Below are positions 11,741 through 24,159 of a stretch of 64,000 nucleotides of DNA, in pieces (the stretch's first letter is position 1; each line of letters begins with the position of its first letter). The notes under the pieces are model-generated. The model saw only the letters and a program-made list of their open reading frames with translations, searched no databases and was not told where the DNA came from. The DNA comes from Nymphaea colorata (taxonomy: Eukaryota; Streptophyta; Magnoliopsida; Nymphaeales; Nymphaeaceae). The translations under genes and the position numbers were made by a program. The DNA lies in NCBI RefSeq assembly GCF_008831285.2, contig NC_045138.2, positions 25,701,934-25,765,933 of the forward strand, read 5' to 3'.

Positions 11741-14171
11741 AAAGAAAAAAGGGTGATTTATTAGAAGGTAAACATATACTAAATAAATGTGTTAAGCCAG
11801 TTCGGTTTTGAGACTACTTTGGGCTTATAATATATTTTAAGAGCTTTGTGTGAAAAAAAAGTTGCGCAGATGCAATTCGCATATATAAAAGCATAAAAAT
11901 TGGCTAAAAAAAAAAAAAAAAAGTTCCCTCGGACGTAACCAAGCCAATCTCATCATCGATCTTAGAATCTTATAAGATATTATTTACAAATTAAAAAGTC
12001 ACCACACTTTTTATATACCCAATCTAAGGTGCCAATACGCCGAATGTTTAAAAGAATGAGCTGGAGACAAAGATCACTAATTTACAATAAAAATTTTCAG
12101 AAAAATGTAGGCCTGCGAACACAACATTATTATAATTAACATACTTAGTTCTCTTGCTTTCCTTTAATGTTTTTTCTTTGGTGTAGGCAGTTTGCATTTA
12201 TTATATGATCATGCGGTCTAAATCCGTTTATCTAAAGGAAAACGGATCGTGCCTGGTAGTGCTTCACAGTTCATGGTCACAGTTCTCTGTTGTCTCTAAA
12301 AGGTCCAAATCCAAAAAACTTAGCTACGCCAAGACATAAATGAGGAAGAGGAAACCTCTTTTTCAAAACCGGCGTCGCCTTTAATTGCTTTTTCCTTTTA
12401 GGTGCCTTAGAATTTATCCCCAAAAAGGAAAAAGTGGGGGGCAGGTCTGCACGTCTTTCCAATAGGCGAAAGCGGCCCCTAGTTTTGCGTTCTTCGACGG
12501 AAAACCCACCCGCCGGTTTCATTCCTGGGGGCTCCGCTCCCTCCTCTCCTCTCCGTATATTATAATTTTATAATTCTCCGGTGGGAGAAAAATCGCGCCC
12601 CACGTGGACCACGACTCCCATCACCTCACTCCCCCTCTGACTCAAGTTCGTTTCCCCTTATCCACAATGTACAGTTTAAAAGAAAAAAAATTTCATTTAT
12701 TAAAATCCCATCTTACGTTTCACCAACTACGTAACACATTTTCAAAGTTTAGCTCGCCGGACGTTTTATAGAACAAACGAGTCTTGTTCGCCGGAAAAGT
12801 GGTCGTCCGTCCGGCGATGATGCTTTTGCTCCTTTACTCTCTGACGGTGACGGTGGTTTTCCACCGGGGAGTTGAGTACGGTGTGCCTGTTGCTTGGGTT
12901 GAACGTGAAGGTATGGGTGCGTGTAGTACGGCGTCTTCACGTTGATGCTTATCCTCTCAAGGGCAAAAAGGGGAAAAGAGGTGGAAGAAATATCTGTCGA
13001 ATCGTTCGTTCTCGGTGGGTAGGTGATCAATGCGGGCGACGATGTTTATGTGGAACGCGTGATCCGCTCAACTCGTCCTTATCGGTTGTGTTGTTTGAAG
13101 GCCGTTCCCGGAGTTGCTCATCTCGCTTTATTTAAATAAACTGCTGGCTTTGAATCTCAAACTTATTAATCTCTGCAAATAAATTCCAGCACATTTCGGG
13201 CACTGTTTAAAACTGTTGATCTTCTTCTGAGGAAAGATTAATGCCGAGTTGTGTAGAGCTATCGCTTTCGTTGTGGCTTTCGAGTTTCTGTGGATCGAAC
13301 CAATTAAAAATTGACCGATTTTGCTTCGTTTTTCTGCAAATGCGACGCAGGGAAGTTTGAGATTTCGATTGTATGGAGGAAGAAGATGAGTGTGATCTTT
13401 TATTAATGCAATTTGAGATTAAATACAAGTTGGAGGAGAGAGGACCTTGTCCCCCCGCTCCCTCTGCTCCCAACAACGAAGTAAGTAGCCGTGATTCCGT
13501 GACATCCTGCCGTCCATGCGAAAACTGAGATCATCGAGACTCGAAGGACGTCCGTCGCACACGTGCCGGAGCCTGGCGTTGGGAAGAAATCGCGACCAAC
13601 TTCATGAAAACGAGGATAGATCGCGATCTTGGTCAAGCGCCACGCGCGACGCAAGCGCCTGAGCTCAAGGGTAGTTGTTGTTTGGGACCGGCGGGGATGA
13701 GAACGGGAACCGATATCGTGAACTGACTTTGAATTTTGGGGCTTTGGGGGGAAGAAGCGAAATGGGTGGTAACGGAATGGGGAGTGCTCCGCCGGCGATA
13801 TCGCCCCCACATCTTCCTCTCCGATCGCTCGCTCGCTCGCTCTCTCCCTTCTTTTTCCAATTTCAAAAGAATCAACTCGTACCGGTAAAAAATAGAACTC
13901 ATCCAACGTCTAGAATCACGAAAAGAATCCCGCTTTCTCGATTAACTTTCCAATCGAAAACCGGAATAAGAGGTAACGCAAAAAGATTACACAGACCGGA
14001 GACCGGCTTCTCCTTTTTTCAGATTTACATCAATGACCAAAAAAACGAAAAAGAACGATGAAGCTTGACGGAAAAAATTGACCGGAAATGGACTGAACTG
14101 TGAGAGGAAACAATGAACATGTGGTGTATGTACGGTGTACTCTCTCTCTCTCTCTTTCTCTCTGTGTCTCT
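11741..14171. other. Intergenic and 3' flank of the CCCH gene
   Basis: No gene with a recognisable domain. Short open frames at 12277-12522 and 13403-13906 (minus) and 12872-13135 (plus) are not supported. A 36-codon frame at 13373-13480 ending at a good splice donor, and an acceptor-like site at 14021-14022, are described as a finding. 14139-14172 is a CT microsatellite (GA-rich on the CCCH-gene strand), probably in that gene's 3' UTR. Confidence 0.45.
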
Positions 14172-15329
14172 CTACATGACTAGTTCGTTCACCCACGCGA
14201 TATCTGGATCGGACATGGCAATGCCCGAATTTTGGTCGTCCATGCTGCGGATGGTGTTGCGATTGGTCATCCTCATTTCCCTCTGCATATCTTCTTCCTC
14301 CTCCTGGAGTTTCCACAGAGCAGTGGGCGAGCTGCATGAGTAGGGAGCTCGGCTTCGATCGCCGACAGAAGCCAACTGCGACCAAGCGAAAGATATCGGA
14401 ATGGCATTGAGCATCGTCGTCGAGTTGGTGTTGCTCAAGCGATTGATCGGATTGAGATCCATGTTCTCGAAAGAGTTCGAGAGGTCGCACATCATGCTTT
14501 GATATGACGGGAAAAATGGTGAAACAGGGGAGACCGGCGGCGACACAGGCGGCGAAGCTGGAGGCGAGAAGTGGGAGACTCCGATCATCAATGGCGAATC
14601 CGGGGAGGATCCTCCACCTTGAGGAACCAACTGATGGAGATTGGAGTGCGCCGTCTTCGATGCAGAGGCAGCAGCGGAGGCGGAGCAGAGAACGCAGCAG
14701 TGAGGGGAACGAGAAGGACTCTGGGCATTGTTCGGCTGAGTCAGAACCCGGAGCTGCTGAGGCGTGTGGGCGAAGAAGCACACCTTGCGCCGGCAGCTCC
14801 GGCCGTCCTTGCAAGGCTGCGTCCGATACCTCTCCGGATGCAGCCAGCACTCGAAGACGCCGTGGGCGAACTCGCAGGCATCCCCTTTCCTGCACGCACC
14901 CTTCCGAAAGTCAGCACAGACGGTGCCGGAATAGTTGAACCGCCGGGGATCGCGACGCCGGGCCTTTTCCCCCGGATGGGCAAAAGGGCAGTCGGTCCAA
15001 TCGTGGCTCCGGGCTCGGGTACATCGCCGGACCTTGAACTCATACATCCTGAAATCATCACAGGCGTAGTCGTCAGGCACGGACTCATCGTCCTCACAGT
15101 TGGAAGGCAGGAACCTCCTCAAGGCATACGCCTCCGGAGGCGACAGCGAACAATCGCTGTGGATAGAGTCCGCTCGCTGAAGGAGAAGCCGCCGCAGAGA
15201 GTCGGCGGTCGCGGCGCCACCATCCCTCGGACTCAAATCCAACGCGTCGGCAAAACCAGCAAGAGACGGCCGTGCTTTCTTCCCCGAAAGGAATTGCAGC
15301 TGGTCCAGGGAACAAGAAACGCTAGGCAT
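14172..15329 (-). CDS. Tandem CCCH zinc-finger protein of the plant RR-TZF type
   Basis: Intronless 385-residue protein. In plants this family (AtTZF1-6 type) binds AU-rich RNA, shuttles between nucleus and P-bodies or stress granules, and acts in hormone, stress and seed responses. The sequence shows the arginine-rich RR region with C103-x5-H109-x4-C114-x3-H118, then finger 1 (C138-x7-C146-x5-C152-x3-H156), a 16-residue linker, and finger 2 (C173-x5-C179-x4-C184-x3-H188), the exact plant spacing. No ankyrin repeats precede it, which places it with the shorter subgroup. The C-terminal half has a proline/serine repeat ([14 protein letters not shown]). I start at the ATG at 15329 (context GACATGCC); the frame runs 12 codons further upstream without an in-frame ATG. 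GC-rich relative to its surroundings. The family call is firm; the exact orthologue and RNA targets are inferred. Confidence 0.93.
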   Translation of the reverse strand: MPSVSCSLDQLQFLSGKKARPSLAGFADALDLSPRDGGAATADSLRRLLLQRADSIHSDCSLSPPEAYALRRFLPSNCEDDESVPDDYACDDFRMYEFKVRRCTRARSHDWTDCPFAHPGEKARRRDPRRFNYSGTVCADFRKGACRKGDACEFAHGVFECWLHPERYRTQPCKDGRSCRRKVCFFAHTPQQLRVLTQPNNAQSPSRSPHCCVLCSASAAASASKTAHSNLHQLVPQGGGSSPDSPLMIGVSHFSPPASPPVSPPVSPVSPFFPSYQSMMCDLSNSFENMDLNPINRLSNTNSTTMLNAIPISFAWSQLASVGDRSRAPYSCSSPTALWKLQEEEEDMQREMRMTNRNTIRSMDDQNSGIAMSDPDIAWVNELVM

Positions 15330-15530
15330 GTCGATCAAACTCCAACCAAAAACAACCCCAAACAAATCTTCACACAGACAAAACTAGCCTACAAATCGAA
15401 CAAGGAAATGAGGAGATTATAAGGGGAAAGCGACATTGCCGCAGAGAGGGCTCGAAGAATCCTTCTCCATTGAAAGGAAGACGAAGAGGAGGAAGAAGAA
15501 GAGTACGAGAGTCAAGTAAGGGGAGAGGAG

Positions 15531-15540
15531 CAAATAAATA
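15531..15540 (-). promoter_or_regulatory. Possible TATA element of the CCCH gene
   Basis: TATTTATTTG on the minus strand, about 200 bases before the ATG of the CCCH gene and followed by a pyrimidine-rich leader, as in many plant 5' UTRs. Position and base composition fit a core promoter; there is no direct evidence. Confidence 0.3.
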
Positions 15541-18500
15541 GCGGGGAAAGGAGGGAGGGACGGTTAAACAAGAGAGAGTGAAGAGTGAGAGTGAGGTGAG
15601 GGTGAGGGAGGACGTGTGTGGGTCGAGTAAGAGACGCCAAATGGAGGAATGGGCGTACGTGGAGAGGGCAGCATGCAGCCTAAGGCCTACGCGTCGAATG
15701 GCGAGGGCGGTGAGCCAGGTCATAGGTGCAGGCAGCGCGACACCTACCCATCTGGGTCCTTACGGGTTCGCCCGGCCGCCGGCTCAATCTTTCCGGCCGG
15801 CCGGATTTGCTGGGTCTTGGCCGAGTCGACCATTTCCTCCGGCGCGCCCCGAACTTAGAAACCTAGTAGTGGGAGTGCCGGTGACGTGGATAGACCCAAA
15901 CTGGGCTAAAACGGCGAGACACTTTATGAGTCGGCCTACCTGCCCCGGCCAAATACGTCGAAGAGCAGGCCGGCCCGGACTGACTGTAGCTCTCCTAATA
16001 TGGTGGGGTTTACCAACTCAATTACTGTGGAGCCAAGCTCGTTCTTCGTCTCTTGCACCGAAGTGGGTCAGTCGGTGGAGAAGGCACCAATCTAAATCAG
16101 GGTGCGCAGTAATGACGGCAAAATGGAAGAAGAAGGGCCAACCTAATTACTGATACAATAGAATATATGTTCTATAAATAACGGCGACATAATAAATGTA
16201 TAATCAACTGGTAATAAAGTCATGGAAACCACTGATTCTTACAAAACTGAAAGAAGAGAAAATGGTTCATCAATGGAACGCCCACGATAATGTTTAAACC
16301 TGTCTGTCAACAGTTGTCTTCTTCCTTTTTTTTCTGCCTATGAGCATTGCTTCGACACAGGGGCAAACCTGCTTCCCCTCCGTCCCTTTCTCTTTTCATC
16401 ACAAAGAGTGGTTGGTGCCTAAGAAGAGCCGATCCGCTTCTCGGAGTGATCTCTTCTAGAAAAGCAAAAGAAGAAAGAAGACTCTTACACAAAGTTCATT
16501 GCTTGGAAGAATATAATCCGGAATTGAGAAGCTTTACTTGTTAACGGTGGCGTAATTTGGCAATAACATTTTTCGTTTCACGGCGGTCCAGCGGCGCTCG
16601 GCTTTCCTTTTTCTTCTTCTTTGATCGTTGAATCGAATTCAAATGTTGTAATTATCGTTTTCTTTCTTTGAGGGCGACGTGAAAGAGAAGCCAAAATTTC
16701 TCCCATCAAGAGATCGGACGTCTTGAAGGTGTGTCCGTTCTTTAGAGCTGGCCAAGGATTTTACGGCATATGCGAACAAAAAAACGGGGATCAAATCAGG
16801 GACCACCGCCGGTGCAAAGCATGGTGAAGCCGGAAGTATCTTGAATTTTGGGTGCTGGGGTCATACATGTTTGAGTCCAAGAGTTTTTCATCTAATACAG
16901 AAGCAGACGAAAAGCTGAACGACTTTTTTTTTCTTCAAAATTTAGTAAAGCAACTTCTACGGCCTTTCCATGTTCTCCGTTGAAGTTATGGACTAGCGTT
17001 TGTTTGTTCACTTATTTTTATGAATTTTGTACATCAAATCTTTCAATCCATGAAACATTTTATCCCATCAAATGCTGCATGATTGATTGTCTCAAGGTGC
17101 ATAGCCCAAATGGTCTGTTAGGAACCCGAGAGAGACATAAATTTTTTACTAAAGGGGTCAAATTAAAGTTTTTAAATTTTTGACTAAATCCGAAAGTTTA
17201 TTTTTATATAAAACAAATTAAATTTTTTAAAATTTAAATATAAATTAAAAAAAAAACTTTTGGGGTTGGGCCAAGACAAGCATGCAGTTATTAGCACCCA
17301 TGCAAGTCTGAATCCTAGGGCAAAGGCAAAGGATAGTTATAGATAGTTAGACACCCGAGTCCCATATATTTATGTTAATAAAGCCACATTAGATCTTATA
17401 TCCAACCGAAATCAAAATCATATATGAAAAAATTTTGATATTCGATTAAGAAATTTGATCGGATTCAGATTTAAAAAATAACAATCAATTAGATTGGGCT
17501 TCATGTTTAAGTAAATATTTGATCATTTGCATCCTCCTCGGATATAATCTAAAAAAAAAAACATATTATATCTAAAGTCTATACATTGTCAAAGTTGTAT
17601 GTTAACATGTCGTTACCGGTTCTCACCTGCCCTTTTGATGTTACCGAGACATGGTTTAATGAAAAATCTAGGGTTGGAAAACTGGTAGAGCCAAGAGAAA
17701 ATAAAGAACGTAATTGGGATTCAACTTAAGAGTTGGATTTAGATTGAGATGTTAATCTAAAAATGAAATTCAAATATAGTATTAGATCCGTCAAACACGA
17801 ATATATGAGCATCTAAAAAATGAATTTTATATATATATATATATATATATAATCCGTTAATTTCTCATTCAATCCGTTAATTTCTCATTTGGACAGCACT
17901 GAATAGCCATGCTGAATGGATATGGACCTACTCTCGTTAGGATACCAACAACTTATGTCCCATCGATTGACTGTCGTTAATAGTTGTGCAAATCATCACT
18001 TTGTGGCTATGTGATTTCGATTCCTGGAGCCAGTTGTAATGTGAAAGGAAAGGTCTGGCGAAGGACAAATATGATTGGAATTAATTCTCTTTCAGGGGAA
18101 GACGCTGGCTTCATGGAGCCCTTGTTATGAACAAAATGCAACAAAACATGTACTTGAAATTGGCCTCAGGACTGATAATATAGCAAGTGATTGATCATGT
18201 TTAAGGGTTTGCCTAGTGCATTCAAAAATTGCATTGTTCATATGCCTGATAAAATGACTATCATTAATGTTTAGATTGGCTTGGAAACACAGCTAAACAA
18301 ATCGTGCTACGGATTCGATAAAAATGAATGTCTATATTTTTTACATCTGTGATTGCACCGGATCATGTCCAGCTCTGAATCACATAACATAACTGGTCGG
18401 GTTGGTGGCATAAACATGACGTGTGATTGATTTGATTTCTATGCACTGCTAATTTGAACTCGGCTCTATTACAGCCCTACTTGAGAGGGCTGCCAATGAA

Positions 18501-19784
18501 TGGGGCTCCATTTTACATCAAAGTGGGCCACTCCAGTGCTTATTCAAATTCAAGTTATCTCAAGGCATATGAGACCATACCTACATTATTCTATGGCAGA
18601 AAATCCACTTGCCAGTTTCACATTTTAATGAAAGTGGAAGACACTCAATTATACGTCTGAAAGACTGCACATTATATATATATATATATATCCGATGATG
18701 ACGCAATTAGCATGATTTGGGTCACGTGCCATGGGCAGGAATAGGTGGGACATGCTAAAGTTTGCACCCTAAAAATGGTTTGGGAAAGAGAGGAGGAATG
18801 CGAGGGAGTATCGGATCCTCACATGACATAGTGGGGCCGATCATATCCGAAAACCCAAGTTGAACGGATGGAACTCCTAAGATCTTGTGTCTCGGGGTCA
18901 AGCCAGAAATTTTTCATGAAGGGGGCTGAAGTAAAGTTTTTAAATTTTGACACGGGCTGAAATATCATTTTTCAAAATTTTTATATAAGACAAGTAAAAT
19001 TTTCTAAATCATGCGGGCCCTCCCTTGGCTCCGCCCCTGGTTTCGGGTTGAGGTCCTGGCAGTGAATACCTTTTAAAGGAAAAAGGGTTTCGTTCTCTTT
19101 GGAGTATCCCCCATTTAAAGGTTGTAGGCTAATGAAATGGTATGTTACCATTGCATGAACCAATCCCAAAAGTTAGACTTAGTTCATAAAACTTTAGAAC
19201 TGGGTCTGTCTTGAACCTACCTCAAAAACTGGGCTCGGTTCACGAAATTGGTATGTTACTCTTCCATCAGTCAAACGAAGAGTTAACGAAGAAGAGAAAA
19301 GAAATGGTGTTTGTATACCTGTTTTTTGGAACTCATCTGCACCATGAAAATGTTATAGTCTTGAATGTCCATTCAAGACTATAACACTAGTGCTTCTTAG
19401 CTAAAAAATTTCAGGCTTTGCCTGTTGCTTGGTTGGCTGTCGTTTCATAATTTCAGCAAACTAAGAAAAACATGCAAGAACCCATACATCGTGTTAGTCC
19501 TTTGAAGGCAAATATCCACATGTGACTGCCATGCACAATCCACAAATTTACTTGGATTCAATATATGTTTTCATGTTTCACACTTTTGCATCCTTATCTT
19601 AGGAGCATTCGAATCAGATATAAACTTTATGATATCAGTTTTTTTGGATATCCAGTTTGAATTCATATTCAAATTCGGATGTACAAAAATATCCGAAATC
19701 TGAATTCACAGTCTGAATGTGAACTTTAGATTAACATCAGGAACCTAATCAAACTTTTCAATCAAATCCAAACCAATACAAATG
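15541..19784. other. Intergenic, no gene seen; simple repeats
   Basis: 15.65-16.05 kb is GC-rich (CCGGCCGGCC runs) but its frames match nothing known. Simple repeats are an AT run at 17828-17850 followed by a 19-bp direct duplication (17851-17889) and an AT run at 18672-18691. 18900-19040 has a dispersed motif (AAAGTTTTTAAATTTTGAC ... GGCTCCGCCCCTGG) related to 17150-17260 and 8440-8475, likely transposon-derived. A perfect palindrome at 19351-19386 is annotated separately. Confidence 0.45.
19351..19386. repeat. Perfect 17-bp inverted repeat with 2-nt spacer
   Basis: Arms TGTTATAGTCTTGAATG (19351-19367) and its exact reverse complement (19370-19386), separated by TC. It is not in or next to a gene. 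It could form a hairpin or cruciform; origin unknown. Confidence 0.9.
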
Positions 19785-20858
19785 AGTTCCGCAAGTCACT
19801 GAGTTTTCAAACCTTGCTTTTAAAGGGCAAACTTGAAATGTTATATAAAATCAAAGCATTAACATGGTTGCAAACCTATCAAATCAATAGCTAAACGAGT
19901 TCTGTTTAATGTCAAAATGGAGTTTTGTGAACAAGATGCAGTTAAACTCGGTCATTCATAATTCGTGATCTTTTATGAGCACCGGAAATCTCAGGTAAAC
20001 GAAGAAGTTCTGCGTGAGATTAGGTTTTTAATTATGTTACGTAATTCCATATGATTTGAAATTTTTGAAAAAAGAAAAAAAGACGGTAGATCTACGAAGG
20101 AAACTTAATTGCCATTATATCTTCTCCACTAAACAATATAAACCAGATTCTTCATTCACAAAATCATTGACCAATAAATTAAAAAGCAAGGAATATGATC
20201 ACATAGGAATATGCGCTGCCGCAGGCATTAAAGTATATATATATATAAAAGAAGTGATCACTCAGGGTTTTGTGCATTCAATTACAATCGGGATCCCGAA
20301 CATCACCGAATGACAGCGTAGTCAACCTTCTAGTCGTAACAACCATTCAAAAGTGATGTGATCATATATATATATATATATATAAGAAAATGATCTGCTT
20401 TCGTTGATCGATTGATCAATTTCTGCTTGCCAGGTAGAGAGTTTGACTGCTGCACCTCAAGCATACGGCGGGCAAACTTGTTCCTCTCCTTCTCGCCATT
20501 CATTATTAATCTGTTTGTGGATATGGATGGATCAAACAGTGGGATTTCTTTTTGTAATAATCACTGAAATTATCTTTGTTCATTTTGTGATATTCAAAAT
20601 CCTCCTCGTTTTAACCAGGGCAGACACCATGATATCATCCAACTATAGAAGAGCCAGTGGCCATTAAATCTTTTCAAGAGATCATTGTTTTTACTTTGTC
20701 GCATTGCGTGTTTGTAATGAGATAATTGGAGTGTGCTGCGAAGGGATCCAACCGGCGGCCGGACCAATTTCCGACACCCCTCCCCTGCACCACATTCTCT
20801 TCAACGGACTTTTACCTCTGTGTGAGAAAGAGAGAGAGGACGCCAGAGAGGGTGAGAG
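19785..20858 (+). repeat. Upstream part of the first UGT duplication unit
   Basis: This about 1-kb region upstream of the UGT at 20859 is collinear with 24160-25221 upstream of the truncated UGT at 25222. Shared words are GAGTCACTGAGTTTT, CCTTGCTTTTAAAGG, CTCAGGTAAAC, AAAAAGCAAGGAATATGATC, CGAACATCACCG and AAACTTGTTCCTCTCCT. Both copies contain an AT microsatellite (20363-20385 here). The duplication therefore carried promoter plus gene. Confidence 0.85.
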
Positions 20859-22301
20859 ATGACGAAGGCGAGGAGAGTGGTACTGTTTCCCGCACCAGGT
20901 GCTGGGCACCTGCTCTCCATGATCGAGCTGGCCAGGCAAATCCTGCAACACACCCACAACCTCTCCATCACCATCCTCATCATCCGACCTCCTTCCTCAT
21001 CCCCTTTTGCCTCTCCCTCCATTTCCCAACACCTTGATGCTGTGGCCGCCTCCGCCCTCGACATCAACTTCACGGAGCTTCCTGAAGCTTCTTTTCCTGA
21101 AGTTGAATCGCAAGGCCTAGCGAGCAACCTACGCTTCATAGACAACCACAAGCCCGCCGTCTCGGAGGCCCTCACCGCTCTCCAGGAGACTACCACCATC
21201 ACTGCCTTCATCTCCGACTTGTTCTGTATCTCCTCAACCAGTGCCTCTCTAGATCTCGGCATCCCCACCTTCCTCTTCTTCACATCCGGAGCAACCACGA
21301 CGTGCATCCTGATTTACTTACCGGAGATGGACCGGAAGTATGAATGCGATCTTAAAGACCTGACCGAGGAAGTAGAGATTCCCGGCTCAGTGCGCCCGCT
21401 GCCTCCATCTGCCTTGCCGGATGCTATCCTGAGGAAGGAGGAGGACAGCTACCGGTGGTTCGTACAAAACGCCCGCCTTTGTTCTGGATTGGACGGCATA
21501 CTGGTGAACACCTTCAACGAGTTGCAGCCGACGGCTATCGCGGCCCTGACCGATGGACGGTGCAGCCCCAGCGACCGAACTCCGCCCGTATATCCAGTCG
21601 GACCATTGCTGAATCTGGGCGCTGCGGGGTCCGAAGCGAAGAATCACGAGTGCATCAAGTGGCTCGACCAGCAGCCCCACTCATCCGTTCTGTTCTTGTG
21701 CTTCGGCAGCATGGGAGTCTTCCCAACCGAGCAGATTCACGAGATCGCGCGGGGGCTGGAACTCAGTGGCAAGCGATTCCTGTGGTCGCTTCGGGCTCCG
21801 ACAAGGGAGCCGGGCCCTGGCTTTGCGCTGCCCCGTGATGCAAATCTGGAGGAGGTGCTGCCCGCTGGGTTCGTGGACAGAACGCGAGAGCGCGGACTGG
21901 TTTGGCCAAAGTGGGTGCCCCAGGTCGCGATTCTCTCGCATCCGGCGGTCGGCGGCTTCGTGTCGCACTGCGGGTGGAACTCAACCCTCGAGAGCATGTG
22001 GTTTGGAGTGCCCATGATCGCTTGGCCTCTGTACGCAGAACAGGGCATGAACGCGATTGAGTTGGTGAACGTCTTGGGAGTGGGACTTGGTCTGAACAGA
22101 GAAGGCGGCGATGGCAGGAATGGAATAGTGAGAGCAGAGGAACTGTGGAGGGCGGCGAGAAGATTGATGGAAGGTGAGGAAGGTAGAAAGGTCAGGGAGA
22201 AGATGAAGGAGATGCAAGAGTTGGGGAGGAAGGCTGTAGAGGAAGGAGGGTCGTCCTACCTCAATTTGGCGACGTTGGTCGAACGCTGGTCTACCGGCTG
22301 A
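20859..22301 (+). CDS. UDP-glycosyltransferase, group E (UGT88-like)
   Basis: Intact single-exon gene of 480 residues, the usual length of plant family-1 UGTs (GT1, GT-B fold). These cytosolic enzymes transfer a sugar from a UDP-sugar to small acceptors such as flavonoids and other phenolics. Visible features are catalytic H17 in PGAGHLLSMIE, the partner Asp D120 in FISDLFC, and a 44-residue PSPG donor-binding box at residues 352-395. The box runs from WVPQ to YAEQ with HCGWNS intact, Trp at box position 22 and Gln at position 44, which in this family usually goes with UDP-glucose. The VYPVGPLL and LCFGSMG motifs and the overall pattern resemble UGT88 and related group E enzymes. First member of a same-strand array and closely related to the broken copy at 25222. 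The acceptor cannot be read from sequence. Confidence 0.95.
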   Translation: MTKARRVVLFPAPGAGHLLSMIELARQILQHTHNLSITILIIRPPSSSPFASPSISQHLDAVAASALDINFTELPEASFPEVESQGLASNLRFIDNHKPAVSEALTALQETTTITAFISDLFCISSTSASLDLGIPTFLFFTSGATTTCILIYLPEMDRKYECDLKDLTEEVEIPGSVRPLPPSALPDAILRKEEDSYRWFVQNARLCSGLDGILVNTFNELQPTAIAALTDGRCSPSDRTPPVYPVGPLLNLGAAGSEAKNHECIKWLDQQPHSSVLFLCFGSMGVFPTEQIHEIARGLELSGKRFLWSLRAPTREPGPGFALPRDANLEEVLPAGFVDRTRERGLVWPKWVPQVAILSHPAVGGFVSHCGWNSTLESMWFGVPMIAWPLYAEQGMNAIELVNVLGVGLGLNREGGDGRNGIVRAEELWRAARRLMEGEEGRKVREKMKEMQELGRKAVEEGGSSYLNLATLVERWSTG

Positions 22302-23452
22302 ATTCAGTAACCGCACAGAGTTAACTGCTGTTCTTGACCTGCACTTTCGTTTCAGTATAATTGATCGTACTTGGTATGCTGTTCCTTCGTTAGTGTTTTA
22401 CTATACATTTGAAGGGTTTAAGTTTTTCTTTTAAAGGGCCTATTTTCAGTTTACTATGTCATAGTTATGCAGAAGCATACAATAGTGTTGGAGAAAGACT
22501 AATCTTCGTTATTGGCTGCACTGAATATAATGCAGTTCTAAGAACATGCATCCATTCTACTAGAAGCAAGATGACACCAGTTTGTAAGTTAAGCCTAAGA
22601 GTGATTATGAATTCCCTCCATCAACTCAACTTTGAGCTTTGAAGTTTTGGGGGTGAAATGGTTGGGATTTTACATACATCCATCAGTACCAAAAACCCTA
22701 GCAAGGAAAGAAATGCACATGATATTGTAGCGCATTTTCAAAATATTTTCAATTTTTTTTTAATGATATTGTTGTGCTTGTACACATGACAATCATGATA
22801 TTAATATGAAACATTGACCAATATCGATCGATCGCAGTAATTATCAGATACGGTTTCGTTTGTTCCTACATGTCCCTGTTTATAACTTGGAACCGATTAA
22901 ATTGTAAACATAAGATAAGAATGTTTGATTCGATTCTGTTAATTCTATTATGGTTTGCGCATAATGAAAAATAAGTTCTTTTTCAAGTGTACATTTGACA
23001 TTATTTCTATGAAACCACTAACTATTGTTGTATCGAAAATAAATGTACTTACCGCATAATCTACTAAATATTAACGCGTGTCCTTGAGGCGGCCTGCTTC
23101 TTTGGACACATCAATAAGCAGTTGATCGCCAACCTTAGTAAAGCTTGTTATGAATCTGTATATCATTGTGTAAGATTGAGATTGAGGGAAAATAAGTTTC
23201 GAAGGAAAACCAAGAAAGATCCATATCACTAATAGAAACCATTTGGGATATTATATACAGATAGATCTCATCCATAATTTGTATATGATCGAGCAATACG
23301 TGCAGGGCTCTATTTTCTTATAGATACCATGCTTGGCCCGAAGTGGTGGAGGTGGGCAGATGTGGGCCATTGCCCCCACTAGCTTACAGAAACTGTCAGA
23401 TTCATACATTGGTACCTTATCAATTTTAACTTATGTAATATAAGTGTTCTTT

Positions 23453-23489
<37 letters not shown>

Positions 23490-24159
23490 CAATATGTATG
23501 CCTTTGGCTATGGGTAGCAATAGTTATGGACAGAGACCGTTGTGATTTAGAAATCGCCCACTGCATCGGCAGAACCCTGTGGGCTAGCATGTGCAGTTGT
23601 CTGTGTATTAGTGCCGTATACTTTTTTAGTGCATATTTAAAGGGTTTTAGTGCATATTTAAAGGGTTTAATATTGTTTTAAAAGTGTTTAATTTTAGGAT
23701 ACCGTGCATTGGTTTCTGCATCCACTACTCGCATGTACAGTAGTGTGCATTATTATTGAGGTAACATCTAACCCTCGATATATTAAGCTGACCAGCAAAC
23801 TTTGGCGCCCTTAAAACCACAGGATATTAGTAGCGGCTTCCTTATTTTTCCGTCCCTATATTTTGACCCTTTGGAAAGTGTGCATGTTACACAAATATAC
23901 TTGTAAATGATACCAAAACCGCATGTTATATCTCAGTGTAGTCTATGTATATTTATATAAGTATATAGCATAATTGTAGTAAATATGTTATTAAACTTTG
24001 AACGTTTTGTTATATGCATATACATTATTATTCATGTAATTTATGGTATATCATTATTGTAACAAATGAAAATCATAATTTTATACAGATGAAAATATAC
24101 TTTCAGCGAAAAACAATTTTATCGATACGAGGCCGAGTTAACCTTGCAAGTTGCGAGCC
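22302..24159. other. Intergenic between UGT copies
   Basis: 3' flank of the first UGT, then AT-rich DNA. Simple repeats are a long AT run at 23454-23487 and a 20-bp direct duplication (TTTAGTGCATATTTAAAGGG) at about 23625-23665. No gene seen. Confidence 0.5.

Noticed and set aside
12817-12945. 42-codon secreted-like frame beginning MMLLLLYSLTVTVVF
   Set aside because: Short, no supporting promoter, splice sites or homologue that I recognise; hydrophobic starts arise easily in T-rich DNA.
13403-13906. 167-codon minus-strand frame
   Set aside because: No recognisable domain, biased composition, and it overlaps other long frames in GC-richer DNA next to the CCCH gene; looks like chance.
14504-15422. 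Long plus-strand frames opposite the CCCH gene (up to 283 codons)
   Set aside because: They are antisense shadows of a GC-rich coding region; the minus-strand frame has the full zinc-finger signature.
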